Assembly (NCBI GenBank): GCA_965276675.1
Contig: OZ255624.1
Location: 3,472,001-3,536,000, forward strand
Direction: 5' to 3'
DNA length: 64,000 nt
Source: G965276675 sp965276675
GTDB lineage: Bacteria > Acidobacteriota > Terriglobia > Terriglobales > Acidobacteriaceae
The first letter of the stretch is position 1. Each line of letters starts with the position of its first letter. Position numbers and translations under genes: made by a program. Below the pieces are notes generated by a model, which saw only the letters and a program-made list of their open reading frames with translations, was not told the DNA's origin and made no database searches. Positions 26,499-35,249 of the stretch are shown piece after piece.

Positions 26499-28066
26499 TG
26501 GATCTGCTCCTTTTTAATGGCATCGTTCGCACCATCACCTCAGGGGTTGCGAGCGCTGTCGCCATGGAAGGTGGAAGGATTCTGGCGGTGGGCGAATCGA
26601 AGGCTTTGCTCGCCGCGACTGGCACCCACACCCGTCGTGTCGATCTGGGGGGACGCACGGTAACTCCGGGTTTTAACGACGCGCATGCGCACCTCTGGAA
26701 GATGGGGCACCTGCTGACCTCCATGCTGGACCTGCGCTCGACCCGCAGTCTGGTCGAGCTTGCAGACCAGCTTCGTGCCCGGGATGCAAAGCTGTCAACG
26801 GAAGCATGGCTGCTGGGGCGTGGCCTCAACGAGGCGCAACTTGGAGAGCGGCGCCTGCCTACCCGCTATGATCTGGATCGCGCGGTGCCTCATCGTCCGG
26901 TTGTACTGACCCGTACGTGCGGGCACATCTACGCGGCCAACTCGCTGGCGCTGGCGCAAGCCGGCATCACCGCCGATACTCCAGCACCCAGCGGCGGCGT
27001 CATCGAACGCGGCTCCGACGGCCAGCCCATGGGCCTGCTGCACGAGACCGCAATGGGCCTCATCGTCCAGGCGCTTCCGCCGCCAACCTCGGCGGAGTAC
27101 CGAGCCATGATCCTTGCTGCTATAAGGCACCAGCTTAGCCTGGGCATCACCTCCACCTCCGACTGCGGTGTAACGCCCGCCCAGCTTGATGTCTACCGCA
27201 AGATGGATCGCGAGGCCTTGCTGCCCAGCCGCGTAAACGTGATGCCGCTGCGCAAGCTGGACGGCGTTCCGGCTCCGCCGCCATTGCCCGAGCGCTTCGT
27301 GAGCGAGCGTCTCCGCGTCGACACGGTCAAGTTGCTTGCTGACGGTGGATTGAGCGGAGCCACGGCGGCCTTGACTGTGCCCTATCGTCATCAGCCCTCG
27401 CAGGGGGTGTTGCGGTTCGAACAGAAGGAGTTGCAGCACCTCTGCGACGAGGCCCAGGCGCGGGGGTGGCGCATCGCGACCCACGCGATCGGCGACGCGG
27501 CCATCGAACAGGTGCTGCAGGTCTACGAGGCTCTCGCCTCCATCCCGAAGCCGCTCCGTCACCGTATCGAACATCTCGGGCTACCGTCCGCGGCCCACCT
27601 TCGCCGCGCCAGCGCACTGGCGGTGATCGCGGTTCCGCAGGCCATCTTTCTGCGCGTCCTAGGGCCCAACTTCCGTGCGTTCGTCCCGGAATCGCTCGCC
27701 GGCCAGGTCTATCCGCTTCGTTCCATGCTGGACGCCGGCCTGACAGTCGCACTCTCCTCCGACGCTCCTGTGGTCGCCGATGATAATCCTCTGACGGGCA
27801 TGGAAGCCGCGATTCAACGCACGGACGTCGAGGGCTGCGCGATCCTTCCGGGAGAGGCCATCACCGCTGCGGAGGCGCTTTACAGCTACACGATGGGTGG
27901 CGCGATCAGCAGCGGAGACGAAGCGCACCAGGGCAGCATTACGCGTGGCAGTCGCGCCGATCTCGCTGTCCTTTCGGGCGACCCACTTGCAGTCGAAGCC
28001 ATGGATCTGCAGATGCTGCGGGTCGACCTTACCGTGTTGGATGGAGAGATCGTTTATGAGCGATAG
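26498..28066 (+). CDS. YtcJ-type amidohydrolase
   Basis: 522 residues. Amidohydrolase-superfamily barrel with the N-terminal composite domain (LFNGIVRTI...GRILAVGE) and the metal-binding FNDAHAHLW near residue 62; later landmarks are LLGRGLNEAQL, RTCGHIYAANSLAL, VKLLADGGLSGATAAL, the histidine in IATHAIGDAAI, HRIEHLGLPS and SSDAPVVADDNPL. Characterised relatives in this subgroup (NfdA, an N-substituted formamide deformylase) hydrolyse an amide C-N bond. Start overlaps the fusion-gene stop by one base (TGATG) and its stop overlaps the next ALDH start by 11 bp, so it is translationally coupled. Removing an N-acyl group added by the GNAT domain would fit, but is inference. Confidence 0.85.
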   Translation: MDLLLFNGIVRTITSGVASAVAMEGGRILAVGESKALLAATGTHTRRVDLGGRTVTPGFNDAHAHLWKMGHLLTSMLDLRSTRSLVELADQLRARDAKLSTEAWLLGRGLNEAQLGERRLPTRYDLDRAVPHRPVVLTRTCGHIYAANSLALAQAGITADTPAPSGGVIERGSDGQPMGLLHETAMGLIVQALPPPTSAEYRAMILAAIRHQLSLGITSTSDCGVTPAQLDVYRKMDREALLPSRVNVMPLRKLDGVPAPPPLPERFVSERLRVDTVKLLADGGLSGATAALTVPYRHQPSQGVLRFEQKELQHLCDEAQARGWRIATHAIGDAAIEQVLQVYEALASIPKPLRHRIEHLGLPSAAHLRRASALAVIAVPQAIFLRVLGPNFRAFVPESLAGQVYPLRSMLDAGLTVALSSDAPVVADDNPLTGMEAAIQRTDVEGCAILPGEAITAAEALYSYTMGGAISSGDEAHQGSITRGSRADLAVLSGDPLAVEAMDLQMLRVDLTVLDGEIVYER

Positions 28067-29570
28067 AGCAATGAGAGATCGTGAAGCGAGTGACGGCTCA
28101 GAGAGCAACAGCGCAATTGCAGCCCTCAGCCGTTACTGCTTTCGCCAACTCATTGGCGGTCATTGGTGTGATGCCGGCAACGCGAAGAGCTGGGATGTGA
28201 TAAATCCGGCTACGGAAGAGGTCGTACTCCCGGTTCCCTTCGGAGATGGAAGCGATGCACGCGCGGCCATTGAGGCCGCTGCCGCCGCTCAACCTGCGTG
28301 GGCGGCGATGAATCCCTACGAACGTGCCGCCATCCTGAGACGTGCCGCCGATCTGATGCGGCTTCGGGCTCCGGAGCTCGGCCGAGTGACTACGCTCGAG
28401 TCGGGAAAGCCGCTCGCCCAGGCAGTGGGTGAGTGGACCGTCGCAGCGGATCTCTTCGAGTGGTTCGCCGAGGAGGGCAAGCGTGCGTACGGCCGTGTAA
28501 TCCCAGCGCGCGCGCCGAGCAAGCGCCTGATCGTTCTACGCCAGCCGGTCGGTGTGGTCGGCATTATTACGGCGTGGAACTTTCCGGTGTACAACGTGGC
28601 ACGTGCCGGCGCCGCGGCCCTGGCTGCCGGCTGCGTCCTCGTCATCCGTCCGTCCGAATACACGCCATTGTCGGCCATGATGACTGCCAACCTGCTAGTC
28701 GAGGCCGGAGCTCCTGCCGGCGTGGTCAACCTGATCAACGGTGAGCCTGCCTCGATCGCTCGAGAGATGCTCGACCACCCGGAGTGTGCCAAGATCCACT
28801 TCACCGGCAGCCAGCGCGTGGGCAAGCTGCTGATGGACGGAGCCTCGAAGACCGTCACGCGGCTCTCGCTCGAGCTCGGCGGCAACGCCCCGGTGCTCAT
28901 CTTTCCGGATGTGGACCTACCTGCCCTTGCAGCCTCGGCTGTTGCCGCCAAGTTCCGCAACTGCGGGCAGGTCTGCATCGCTCCGCAGCGATTTCTCGTA
29001 CATCGCAGCATCGCTACGGAGTTCACCGAGCTCGCTGCCAGACACATTGCAGCTCTTCGGGTCGGCAATGGACTCGACACTTCAGTCAATGTGGGGCCGT
29101 TGATCAATGCAATTCAGCGCAACCGCGTCTCGAGTCTTGTTGCCGCTCTGAACGGGACCACGGCCCAGGTGATCGCTGGGGGTGGCAGGCCCTCGCAGCA
29201 CGAGAGGGGCTACTTCTTCGAACCTACGCTGATCGCGCAGGTCCCTCCGGATTCAGCTATCTTCACCGAAGAGATCTTCGGTCCGGTGCTTCCGGTCGTC
29301 TCCTTCGACGAGCCGGAAGAGGCTATCGCGATCGCCAATAGCGGCAGCTTCGGGCTTGCCGCGTATCTTTGGACGGATAATCTGCGCCGCGCCGTCCGCA
29401 CCTATGAGCGTTTGCACTACGGCCTCATCGGCGTCAATGAGTGGACTCCACAGGCCACGGAAGGGCCTTTCTGTGGCCTGAAGCAGAGCGGCGTGGGCAG
29501 AGAGTCCGGCGCCGAAGGTCTGGAGGAGTACCTGGAGACGAAGTTGGTCGCACTCGGCGGCATAGTCTAA
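28056..29570 (+). CDS. NAD(P)-dependent aldehyde dehydrogenase
   Basis: 504 residues from the ATG at 28056, preceded by GGAGAG; the longer open frame from 27897 lies inside the amidohydrolase gene. It is a full-length ALDH of the GabD/SSADH branch: INPATEEVV, ITAWNFPVYNVARAGAAALAAGC, HFTGSQRVGKLL, LELGGNAPVL, catalytic Cys307 in NCGQVCIAPQR, EEIFGPVLPV, GPFCGLKQSGVGRESG. Second ALDH of the operon. Two ALDHs plus two transaminases suggest that both amine ends of one substrate, or two sequential aldehydes, are oxidised. Confidence 0.9.
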   Translation: MSDRAMRDREASDGSESNSAIAALSRYCFRQLIGGHWCDAGNAKSWDVINPATEEVVLPVPFGDGSDARAAIEAAAAAQPAWAAMNPYERAAILRRAADLMRLRAPELGRVTTLESGKPLAQAVGEWTVAADLFEWFAEEGKRAYGRVIPARAPSKRLIVLRQPVGVVGIITAWNFPVYNVARAGAAALAAGCVLVIRPSEYTPLSAMMTANLLVEAGAPAGVVNLINGEPASIAREMLDHPECAKIHFTGSQRVGKLLMDGASKTVTRLSLELGGNAPVLIFPDVDLPALAASAVAAKFRNCGQVCIAPQRFLVHRSIATEFTELAARHIAALRVGNGLDTSVNVGPLINAIQRNRVSSLVAALNGTTAQVIAGGGRPSQHERGYFFEPTLIAQVPPDSAIFTEEIFGPVLPVVSFDEPEEAIAIANSGSFGLAAYLWTDNLRRAVRTYERLHYGLIGVNEWTPQATEGPFCGLKQSGVGRESGAEGLEEYLETKLVALGGIV

Positions 29571-29621
29571 AAGCGATGTCTCTGGAAATCCGCAGCACAC
29601 ATCCCGCAGCTTCGAGGTCTT

Positions 29622-30401
29622 ATGAAATTTCTCGCTCTTCGGCTTCATTCTCTCTGTTTTGCCGCTGCTCTCGTTCTCAGTCACGCTTGCTACGGTCAGA
29701 CAGCAGCAGATACGAGGAAGGTAGGTTCGACTGAGCTCCTAATGATGTATCGCTGCGCGCCAGCTGATCGCCCAGCGCTGCGAAACTATATGGAAGGCCG
29801 TGGTACTGCACGGCTTGAGACCCTTCGCGCGAAAGGCATGCTCACTGCGCACAAGGTTCTCTTCAGCCGCTATGTAAACAGCGATAGCTGGGACATGTTG
29901 ATTCTTCTCGATTTCGCCAGCCCAGCCGCCGCGGCGCAATGGTCCACCGTGGAGAAGAGTTCTCCCGCAGGTCTTGATCCGGAGGTCTTGAAGCTGGTCA
30001 CCAGCATTGAGACCTACACCATGGATGTCGTTCAGCAGCGTCTCTCTGAAAGGCCGGTGGCTAAGCCGGTGTACCTGGTGTTGCCTTATAACGTGACGGT
30101 TACACCCGAAGAGTACGTGAAGTATGTGGCAGATTACGTGCAGCCGCAAGTCTTGGGATGGATGGAAGAGGGTGTGCTGGCTGGCTATCGTGCGCTACAG
30201 GGGCGCGATACAGCCAGTCGGCCGTGGTCTTCCATCCTGTTGCTGGAGTATAAGGACGATACATCGTTAGGGGAACGAGCTGTCACAACCGCCAAGGTGC
30301 GCATGCGCCTGCAGCACGATCCAGCCTGGAAGGCGGTCAGTGACAAGAAACATACGATACGAACGGAGCTCCCATCGATCCAGGCGGACGCTCTCGATTA
30401 G
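29622..30401 (+). CDS. Secreted protein with two ferredoxin-like repeats, unknown function
   Basis: 259 residues. A signal peptide (LCFAAALVLSHACYGQ) leads into two similar halves (about residues 38-125 and 145-250). Each half has a first strand with a proline or positively charged segment (LLMMYRCAP / VYLVLPYNV), a helix, GMLTAHKVLF / GVLAGYRALQ, and a last strand (WDMLILLDF / WSSILLLEYKD). This pattern resembles dimeric alpha-beta-barrel proteins (EthD/NIPSNAP/YCII-like), but I cannot name a family. It follows the second ALDH by 51 bp and may be the last gene of the operon or an independent gene; a periplasmic role is likely. Confidence 0.7.
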   Translation: MKFLALRLHSLCFAAALVLSHACYGQTAADTRKVGSTELLMMYRCAPADRPALRNYMEGRGTARLETLRAKGMLTAHKVLFSRYVNSDSWDMLILLDFASPAAAAQWSTVEKSSPAGLDPEVLKLVTSIETYTMDVVQQRLSERPVAKPVYLVLPYNVTVTPEEYVKYVADYVQPQVLGWMEEGVLAGYRALQGRDTASRPWSSILLLEYKDDTSLGERAVTTAKVRMRLQHDPAWKAVSDKKHTIRTELPSIQADALD

Positions 30402-30714
30402 TCGCGACCGCCTAGGCCTCAGTCTCGCATACCGATTGCCTTTCCAGTCTGCACGTTGTTCCGCGCCTTCGGTGCCGCTGGTGCAACTTTGGCACCTGAC
30501 GCCGAAGCGTCCAACAGTTGGTTAGGCGACCTTCAAACGCTGCGTACACTAACGATCTCGCCGGCACAAACATTGGTTAGTTGCCCAGACTATAACCACA
30601 CTTTTCAGAACTTAGCGAGACACATGCATTAAAAAACATGCAAAATCGAGGCACACTTTTAGGCACGCTCACAATATAAGAAGGCGGCTGGGGGAAGCTA
30701 AGTTATTGATTATA
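30402..30714. other. Intergenic, no gene seen
   Basis: About 310 bp between the secreted protein and the tRNA. It becomes AT-rich towards the tRNA. No open frame with a ribosome site and no clear terminator was found. Confidence 0.5.
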
Positions 30715-30790
<76 letters not shown>

Positions 30791-30885
30791 TGAAAGGCGG
30801 ACGGGAACTTCGGGTCGCCTCACACTTTTATAGCAAAGCGGACAGGCATCGTCAAAGCCAGAGTTCTCGCGGACGCACTCGCTCC

Positions 30886-32175
30886 TCAGCCCGGCTGGCG
30901 AAGAATAGCGTGCGCGACCCGCCGCCCGGAAGCTAGCGCACCCTGAATGGACGGAGTCTCCCGGTAATCGCCGCAGACGAAGATGCCCTTCGCCACGCTG
31001 GTGGCGCTCACCTCCCACTCCGCGTTGCGGCAGAGCGGCAGCGCTTGCGTGATTGGATACCCGCCAACCACCACCCACTGCCCCACCTCTCGTCCAAACC
31101 AGCGCGCCAGTTGCGTACGCGCCGCGCGCTCCAGCTTCTCCATGCCAGCAGCGGTCTCCGGAGCCTGGCCGACCACACTGGCCGCGATGAGGTGCCTATC
31201 CGCAGGCGCATAGCGTTCGCTGACGCTGCTCATCACGGCCACGTTGTTCACCGGGCCCGCGCTCGAACCATCGCCATTCAGCACCAGCAGCGCTCCGTCG
31301 ACTGGCGCTTCACTGGCGGCGTAGTAAAAGGTGGTGGTCTGGTTCCAGTGGTGGAGCTCGTGAGCGAGTTCGGTACGGACTCCGAGTGATCGCAGCAGTG
31401 TGAGCGCCTGGAGCTCATCGACGGCGACGACCACGACGTGAGCTCCGAGCGGACCCTCTTTGTCCGTCTCGACCGTGAACCCGTTGCGCGCATGGCGTAG
31501 CCCCGTGACCGTCGTATTCGTCAAAAGCGTATCCGTATGCAGGCGCACCGCCAACTGTCGCGGGATCATCTCCATACCGGCCTCTGGAACCGCAGTATCG
31601 CCATAGGCAAACATCCGAAAGAGAAACTCGAAGTATCGGCTGGATGTTGCGAGCTCTTTCTCCAGAAAGACGCCGCCGAGAAACGGCTCAAAGAAGCGCT
31701 CGATCATCAGCGTCGAAAAACCAAAGTTGGCGAGGTACTCGCGCGTGGTGATCTCGGGCTTGGCGAAGAGGTCTGGGATCGACCCCCGGTGTACATGCGT
31801 GCGCAACTTGGCTACGTGCAGCTTGTCCCGCAACGTGACTACCGGATCGAAGAGCAGGCTCAGCGCAGCGCCCATCGAGTCGCGAAAAGGATCGGCGAAG
31901 TGGTGAAATCGTCCGCCCTGCCGGACCAGTGCGCCACGGGAAAACGAGCGCAGCCGCAGCGATTTATAGTCGAGCAGCCGCTCCGTCTCGGGATACTCGG
32001 TCAGCAAAATCTGGAAGCCACGGTCCAGGCGAAAGCCGTCGACCATGTCCGTGCGCACGCGGCCACCAGGCGCATCCTGCGCCTCCAGCAAGAGCACGCT
32101 CAAGCCGGCCTTTTCCAAGTGAACAGCGCAGCTCAGGCCTGCAAGCCCGGCTCCAATGATGGCGACATCGATCAT
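30886..32175 (-). CDS. FAD-dependent amine oxidase-like oxidoreductase
   Basis: 429 residues. The N-terminus is the dinucleotide-binding fold of flavin amine oxidases/phytoene desaturases (VAIIGAGLAGLSCAVHLEKAGLSVLLLEAQDAPGGRVRT), and the C-terminus the matching FAD motif (GIFVCGDYRETPSIQGALASGRRVA). The middle (FFEPFLGGVFLEKEL) resembles the protoporphyrinogen oxidase/carotenoid desaturase-like group. The substrate is unknown. It is divergent from an MBL-fold hydrolase, with an inverted repeat in the shared promoter region. Confidence 0.85.
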   Translation of the reverse strand: MIDVAIIGAGLAGLSCAVHLEKAGLSVLLLEAQDAPGGRVRTDMVDGFRLDRGFQILLTEYPETERLLDYKSLRLRSFSRGALVRQGGRFHHFADPFRDSMGAALSLLFDPVVTLRDKLHVAKLRTHVHRGSIPDLFAKPEITTREYLANFGFSTLMIERFFEPFLGGVFLEKELATSSRYFEFLFRMFAYGDTAVPEAGMEMIPRQLAVRLHTDTLLTNTTVTGLRHARNGFTVETDKEGPLGAHVVVVAVDELQALTLLRSLGVRTELAHELHHWNQTTTFYYAASEAPVDGALLVLNGDGSSAGPVNNVAVMSSVSERYAPADRHLIAASVVGQAPETAAGMEKLERAARTQLARWFGREVGQWVVVGGYPITQALPLCRNAEWEVSATSVAKGIFVCGDYRETPSIQGALASGRRVAHAILRQPG

Positions 32176-32245
32176 CTTCCTCTATCTTGGCACGGCTACC
32201 TCTCGAAACGCATCAAGAGCGAACTGGCTCATCTCGCTCTGCTGC

Positions 32246-32266
32246 ATCTGTCTACACGCGACAGAT
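32246..32266. promoter_or_regulatory. Inverted repeat ATCTGTC-7-GACAGAT
   Basis: Perfect seven-base arms (32246-32252 and 32260-32266) separated by seven bases lie between the divergent starts at 32175 and 32291. This could be a shared operator. It is a short palindrome, so chance is possible. Confidence 0.3.
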
Positions 32267-32290
32267 CGCCGCCAAGCGCATCCATAGAGT

Positions 32291-33280
32291 GTGCAAACCA
32301 CCGTCACCAAAGACCGGAAATCGACCTCCGACCACTATCGCAACGGTCGCTTCTTCAACCCGGGAATGAAAGAGCACGGCTTCGGCGACCTCTTCCGCTG
32401 GATGCGCAATCGCCAGCGTGGCGCGTGGCGACCTTGGCTCCCATCAACCCCGGGCGCACGACCCCCAGCACGGCTCAGCGGAGACGATCTTCGCGCTACC
32501 TTCGTCAATCATGCCACCGTCCTCTTGCAAGTCGGTGATCTTAACTTCATCACCGACCCGATGTGGTCACTCCGCGCCAGCCCCGTGCAGTGGACCGGGC
32601 CCAAGCGGCACCGCGCGCCGGGTATTCGCTTCGACGACCTGCCAACGATTGACGCCATTCTTCTTAGCCATAATCATTACGACCACCTGGACACGGGAAC
32701 TCTGAGACGCTTGCTCCGACGGGATTGTCCGGAGATCTTTTGCCCACTCGGTGTCGCTCGCCTCGTTCGGCGCATCGGCTCCCATCACGTTACGGAACTC
32801 GACTGGTGGGAGAGTGTGCATTTCCGCGATATGGAGCTGCATTGCATCCCAGCGCAGCACTTCTCGGCCCGCACACCCTTTGATCGCGACCGCACACTCT
32901 GGTGTGGCTGGATGATCGAACGCAGCAGCGGGAACGTTTACTTCGCGGGAGACACCGGCTTCGGTCCCCACTTCGAGCAGATCGCGAACCGCCTTCCACA
33001 ACCGCGTCTCGCCCTGCTGCCCATCGGCGCATATCGGCCAGAGTGGTTCATGGGTCCGGTCCACATGAGCCCGGACGAGGCCTTGGAAGCACACCGCATT
33101 CTGCGAGCCGAACAGAGCATGGCGATTCATTTCGGCACATTTTCGCTTGCCGATGATGGCGAAACCGAGCCCATGGATCGACTACGCACACTGCTGCATG
33201 GCACCGTAGAGGAAGACCGGTTCTGGATTCCGGCTGAAGGTGAAGGACGGCAAATACGTCCCGTAGCGACACAGGTTTAG
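32291..33280 (+). CDS. MBL-fold metallohydrolase, NAPE-PLD-like
   Basis: 329 residues from a GTG at 32291 (a shorter start at an ATG near 32366 would keep all motifs). Metallo-beta-lactamase fold of the YtnP/NAPE-PLD branch: VNHATVLLQVGDLNFITDPMW, the di-zinc motif LLSHNHYDHLD, a histidine in PAQHFSARTPFDRD, DTGFGPHF with the bridging aspartate, LLPIGAY and a final AIHFGTFSL. Relatives hydrolyse phosphodiesters of N-acylphosphatidylethanolamine, and others have unknown substrates. It is convergent with the photolyase gene. Confidence 0.87.
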   Translation: MQTTVTKDRKSTSDHYRNGRFFNPGMKEHGFGDLFRWMRNRQRGAWRPWLPSTPGARPPARLSGDDLRATFVNHATVLLQVGDLNFITDPMWSLRASPVQWTGPKRHRAPGIRFDDLPTIDAILLSHNHYDHLDTGTLRRLLRRDCPEIFCPLGVARLVRRIGSHHVTELDWWESVHFRDMELHCIPAQHFSARTPFDRDRTLWCGWMIERSSGNVYFAGDTGFGPHFEQIANRLPQPRLALLPIGAYRPEWFMGPVHMSPDEALEAHRILRAEQSMAIHFGTFSLADDGETEPMDRLRTLLHGTVEEDRFWIPAEGEGRQIRPVATQV

Positions 33281-33286
33281 GCCCTT

Positions 33287-33400
33287 AAAGCATTTTTCAC
33301 AGTAGGTGTAGAGCGACAACTGAACTCGTGCAACTTTTCCGTTAAGAAAAGCTGCACAGAACCCAAACCAGCCACAACACAGCATCTGTGAAAATGCTTT
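33287..33400. terminator. Nested inverted repeats between convergent genes
   Basis: Outer arms AAAGCATTTTTCACAG (33287-33302) and CTGTGAAAATGCTTT (33386-33400) are complementary apart from one base. Inside them is a second hairpin, GTGCAACTTTTC / GAAAAGCTGCAC. The outer right arm overlaps the photolyase stop codon. A two-way terminator is the likely role; a small decayed insertion with terminal repeats is the alternative. Confidence 0.55.
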
Positions 33401-35063
33401 AGTATTCCGGGCGCGGCACTGACTGCAACGCGTCGACTGCCCCCTGCGCGCGTTCGCGCAGTTGCTTCATCTCCGCCGCGGATTTCTTCTCCAGCGTACG
33501 GTACGGCATGGCGAGCCGGATATTTGTGCGCAGGGTATCCGCATTGCGCTCCAGAAATGTCCAGTAGAGCGCGGTAAAGGGGCAGGAGTCGTCACCCAGC
33601 GCCTTCTTCGGATTGAACTGGCAGCCTTCGCAATAATTGCTCATGCGGTGGATATAGGCAGCACCGGAGACATACGGCTTGGTTGCGGTCACGCCCCCGT
33701 CGCCATAGGTGCTCATGCCAAGCACGTTGGCTTCCACGACCCAGTCATAAGCGTCGACGTACGCGAACCAGAACCAGTCCGTCAGCTCCCGCGGGGAGAA
33801 GCCGCAGAGCGTTGCCAGATTACTCAGCACCATTAAGCGCGTGATGTGGTGTGACCAGCCCTCCGCCACCACCTGCGCGACCACAGTGTCCAGGCAGTTG
33901 AGTCCGCTCTTCACGCCCCAGTACGCCGCGGGCAGTGGGAGCGTGGCTTGTAGGGCGGATGGCGCAGCGCCAGCGTAGAGACCGGTGCCGCCTTCCTTGT
34001 TGTCTAGTTTCTTCTCATAGAAGACATCGAGGTTGCGGTAGCCATCGGTGACGCGATGCACATGCCGCATGAACTCGCGCCAGCCGAGGATCTGGCGGAT
34101 AAACCCTTCCGTGCTGGCGAGCGACAGCTTGCCCTGCGCGTACGCCTTCGTGACATCCTTAATTACCTGCGCGGGCAGAATGCGGCTGAGATTCATCAGG
34201 CCAGAGATCTTCGAGTGAAATAGGTTTGGCTGATCGCTCGACATGGCGTCTTCATACGGACCAAACTCCGGCAGCAACTTTGTAAGCGCAAATTTCCAGA
34301 AGTGTTGGATTTCCTTCTCAGTCACAGGCCAGTCGAAGTTATCCAGCGATCCGAAGGTATCTGGGTACTCGCGCGCGACCAGGTCCAGCACTTCTTGCGT
34401 CACTGCGTCGGGCTTATAAGAAGGTCGCTCCGGCACCTTGACCTGTCCTTTGTATGGCTTCCGATTCTCGGTATCGAAGGAGAAGTGCTCACCAAATGGC
34501 TCGCTATTCTCCATCAGCAGCCCGGTCTTCTTGCGCATAGCGCGATAAAACCTGTCCATCACAAAATGCTTGGGCAGCGGCCCCTTTCCGAGCTTGTAAA
34601 CCGTATCGAAGTCTTCGTTCGTCGAGAGCCAGGTGGTATCCGCGACTAGCTTCAGCCTCAGTCCGCGCGCCACGGCTTCGTTGAGGTCGAGCCGCAGCTC
34701 GCGCTCAGCCGGGTGCATCGCCGTGATTGATTTAAAGCCAAACTCCTCCTGCACTCTGAGTAGCCCATCTCCGTGTGTACCCGTCTCTGTTACATAAGCG
34801 ATCTTCACTCCCCGCGCGGCCTGTTCCAGCGCAAAGTGCCGCTCACACGCCAGCAGCAAAGCGATCTTCTTTTTGTGATAGGGCCGCCGCTTGCCCTTCT
34901 CCTCGGACTCCACCAGCACCAGCACCGCCGCTTGCGGGTCGATCTCGGCCAGCGGTCCCGTAGCCGCAGTCAGACGGTCATAGGGCAGATAGATCCAGGT
35001 GCGCGCAGCAGCTTCGGCGGCAGCTGGACGGGCGTATGCAATCTGTTCGAGAAAACCGTGCAT
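33399..35063 (-). CDS. Fe-S-type photolyase/cryptochrome (DPRP/PhrB-like)
   Basis: 554 residues from the ATG at 35063 (MHGFLEQ). The open frame could begin at a TTG at 35093, which is less likely. An N-terminal Rossmann-like domain is followed by an all-helical FAD domain (EGFIRQILGWREFMRHVH, GWSHHITRLMVLSNLATLCG, WFWFAYVDAYDWVVEANVLGMSTYGDGG). Four cysteines expected to bind a [4Fe-4S] cluster are present: one in NCLD, two in YCEGC and one in DDSCPF. This is the FeS-BCP family, whose studied members repair (6-4) photoproducts or act as light sensors. Confidence 0.9.
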   Translation of the reverse strand: MHGFLEQIAYARPAAAEAAARTWIYLPYDRLTAATGPLAEIDPQAAVLVLVESEEKGKRRPYHKKKIALLLACERHFALEQAARGVKIAYVTETGTHGDGLLRVQEEFGFKSITAMHPAERELRLDLNEAVARGLRLKLVADTTWLSTNEDFDTVYKLGKGPLPKHFVMDRFYRAMRKKTGLLMENSEPFGEHFSFDTENRKPYKGQVKVPERPSYKPDAVTQEVLDLVAREYPDTFGSLDNFDWPVTEKEIQHFWKFALTKLLPEFGPYEDAMSSDQPNLFHSKISGLMNLSRILPAQVIKDVTKAYAQGKLSLASTEGFIRQILGWREFMRHVHRVTDGYRNLDVFYEKKLDNKEGGTGLYAGAAPSALQATLPLPAAYWGVKSGLNCLDTVVAQVVAEGWSHHITRLMVLSNLATLCGFSPRELTDWFWFAYVDAYDWVVEANVLGMSTYGDGGVTATKPYVSGAAYIHRMSNYCEGCQFNPKKALGDDSCPFTALYWTFLERNADTLRTNIRLAMPYRTLEKKSAAEMKQLRERAQGAVDALQSVPRPEY

Positions 35064-35249
35064 ACTGAATGGTATGCGGCTGCCGTGGCGCAAAGCTGTA
35101 GGTCAGACAAGCAGCTTTCTGCCCAATCAAAAGAACCGAACGATTACCTCCGGCTACGGAGATGATTTACGCGCTCCCCTTGCAGCGAGTTCAGCCTGGT
35201 GAAGAACTTGGCGGCTGTAATAGGCTTGAGTGGAAGTCAGGAGGGAACT

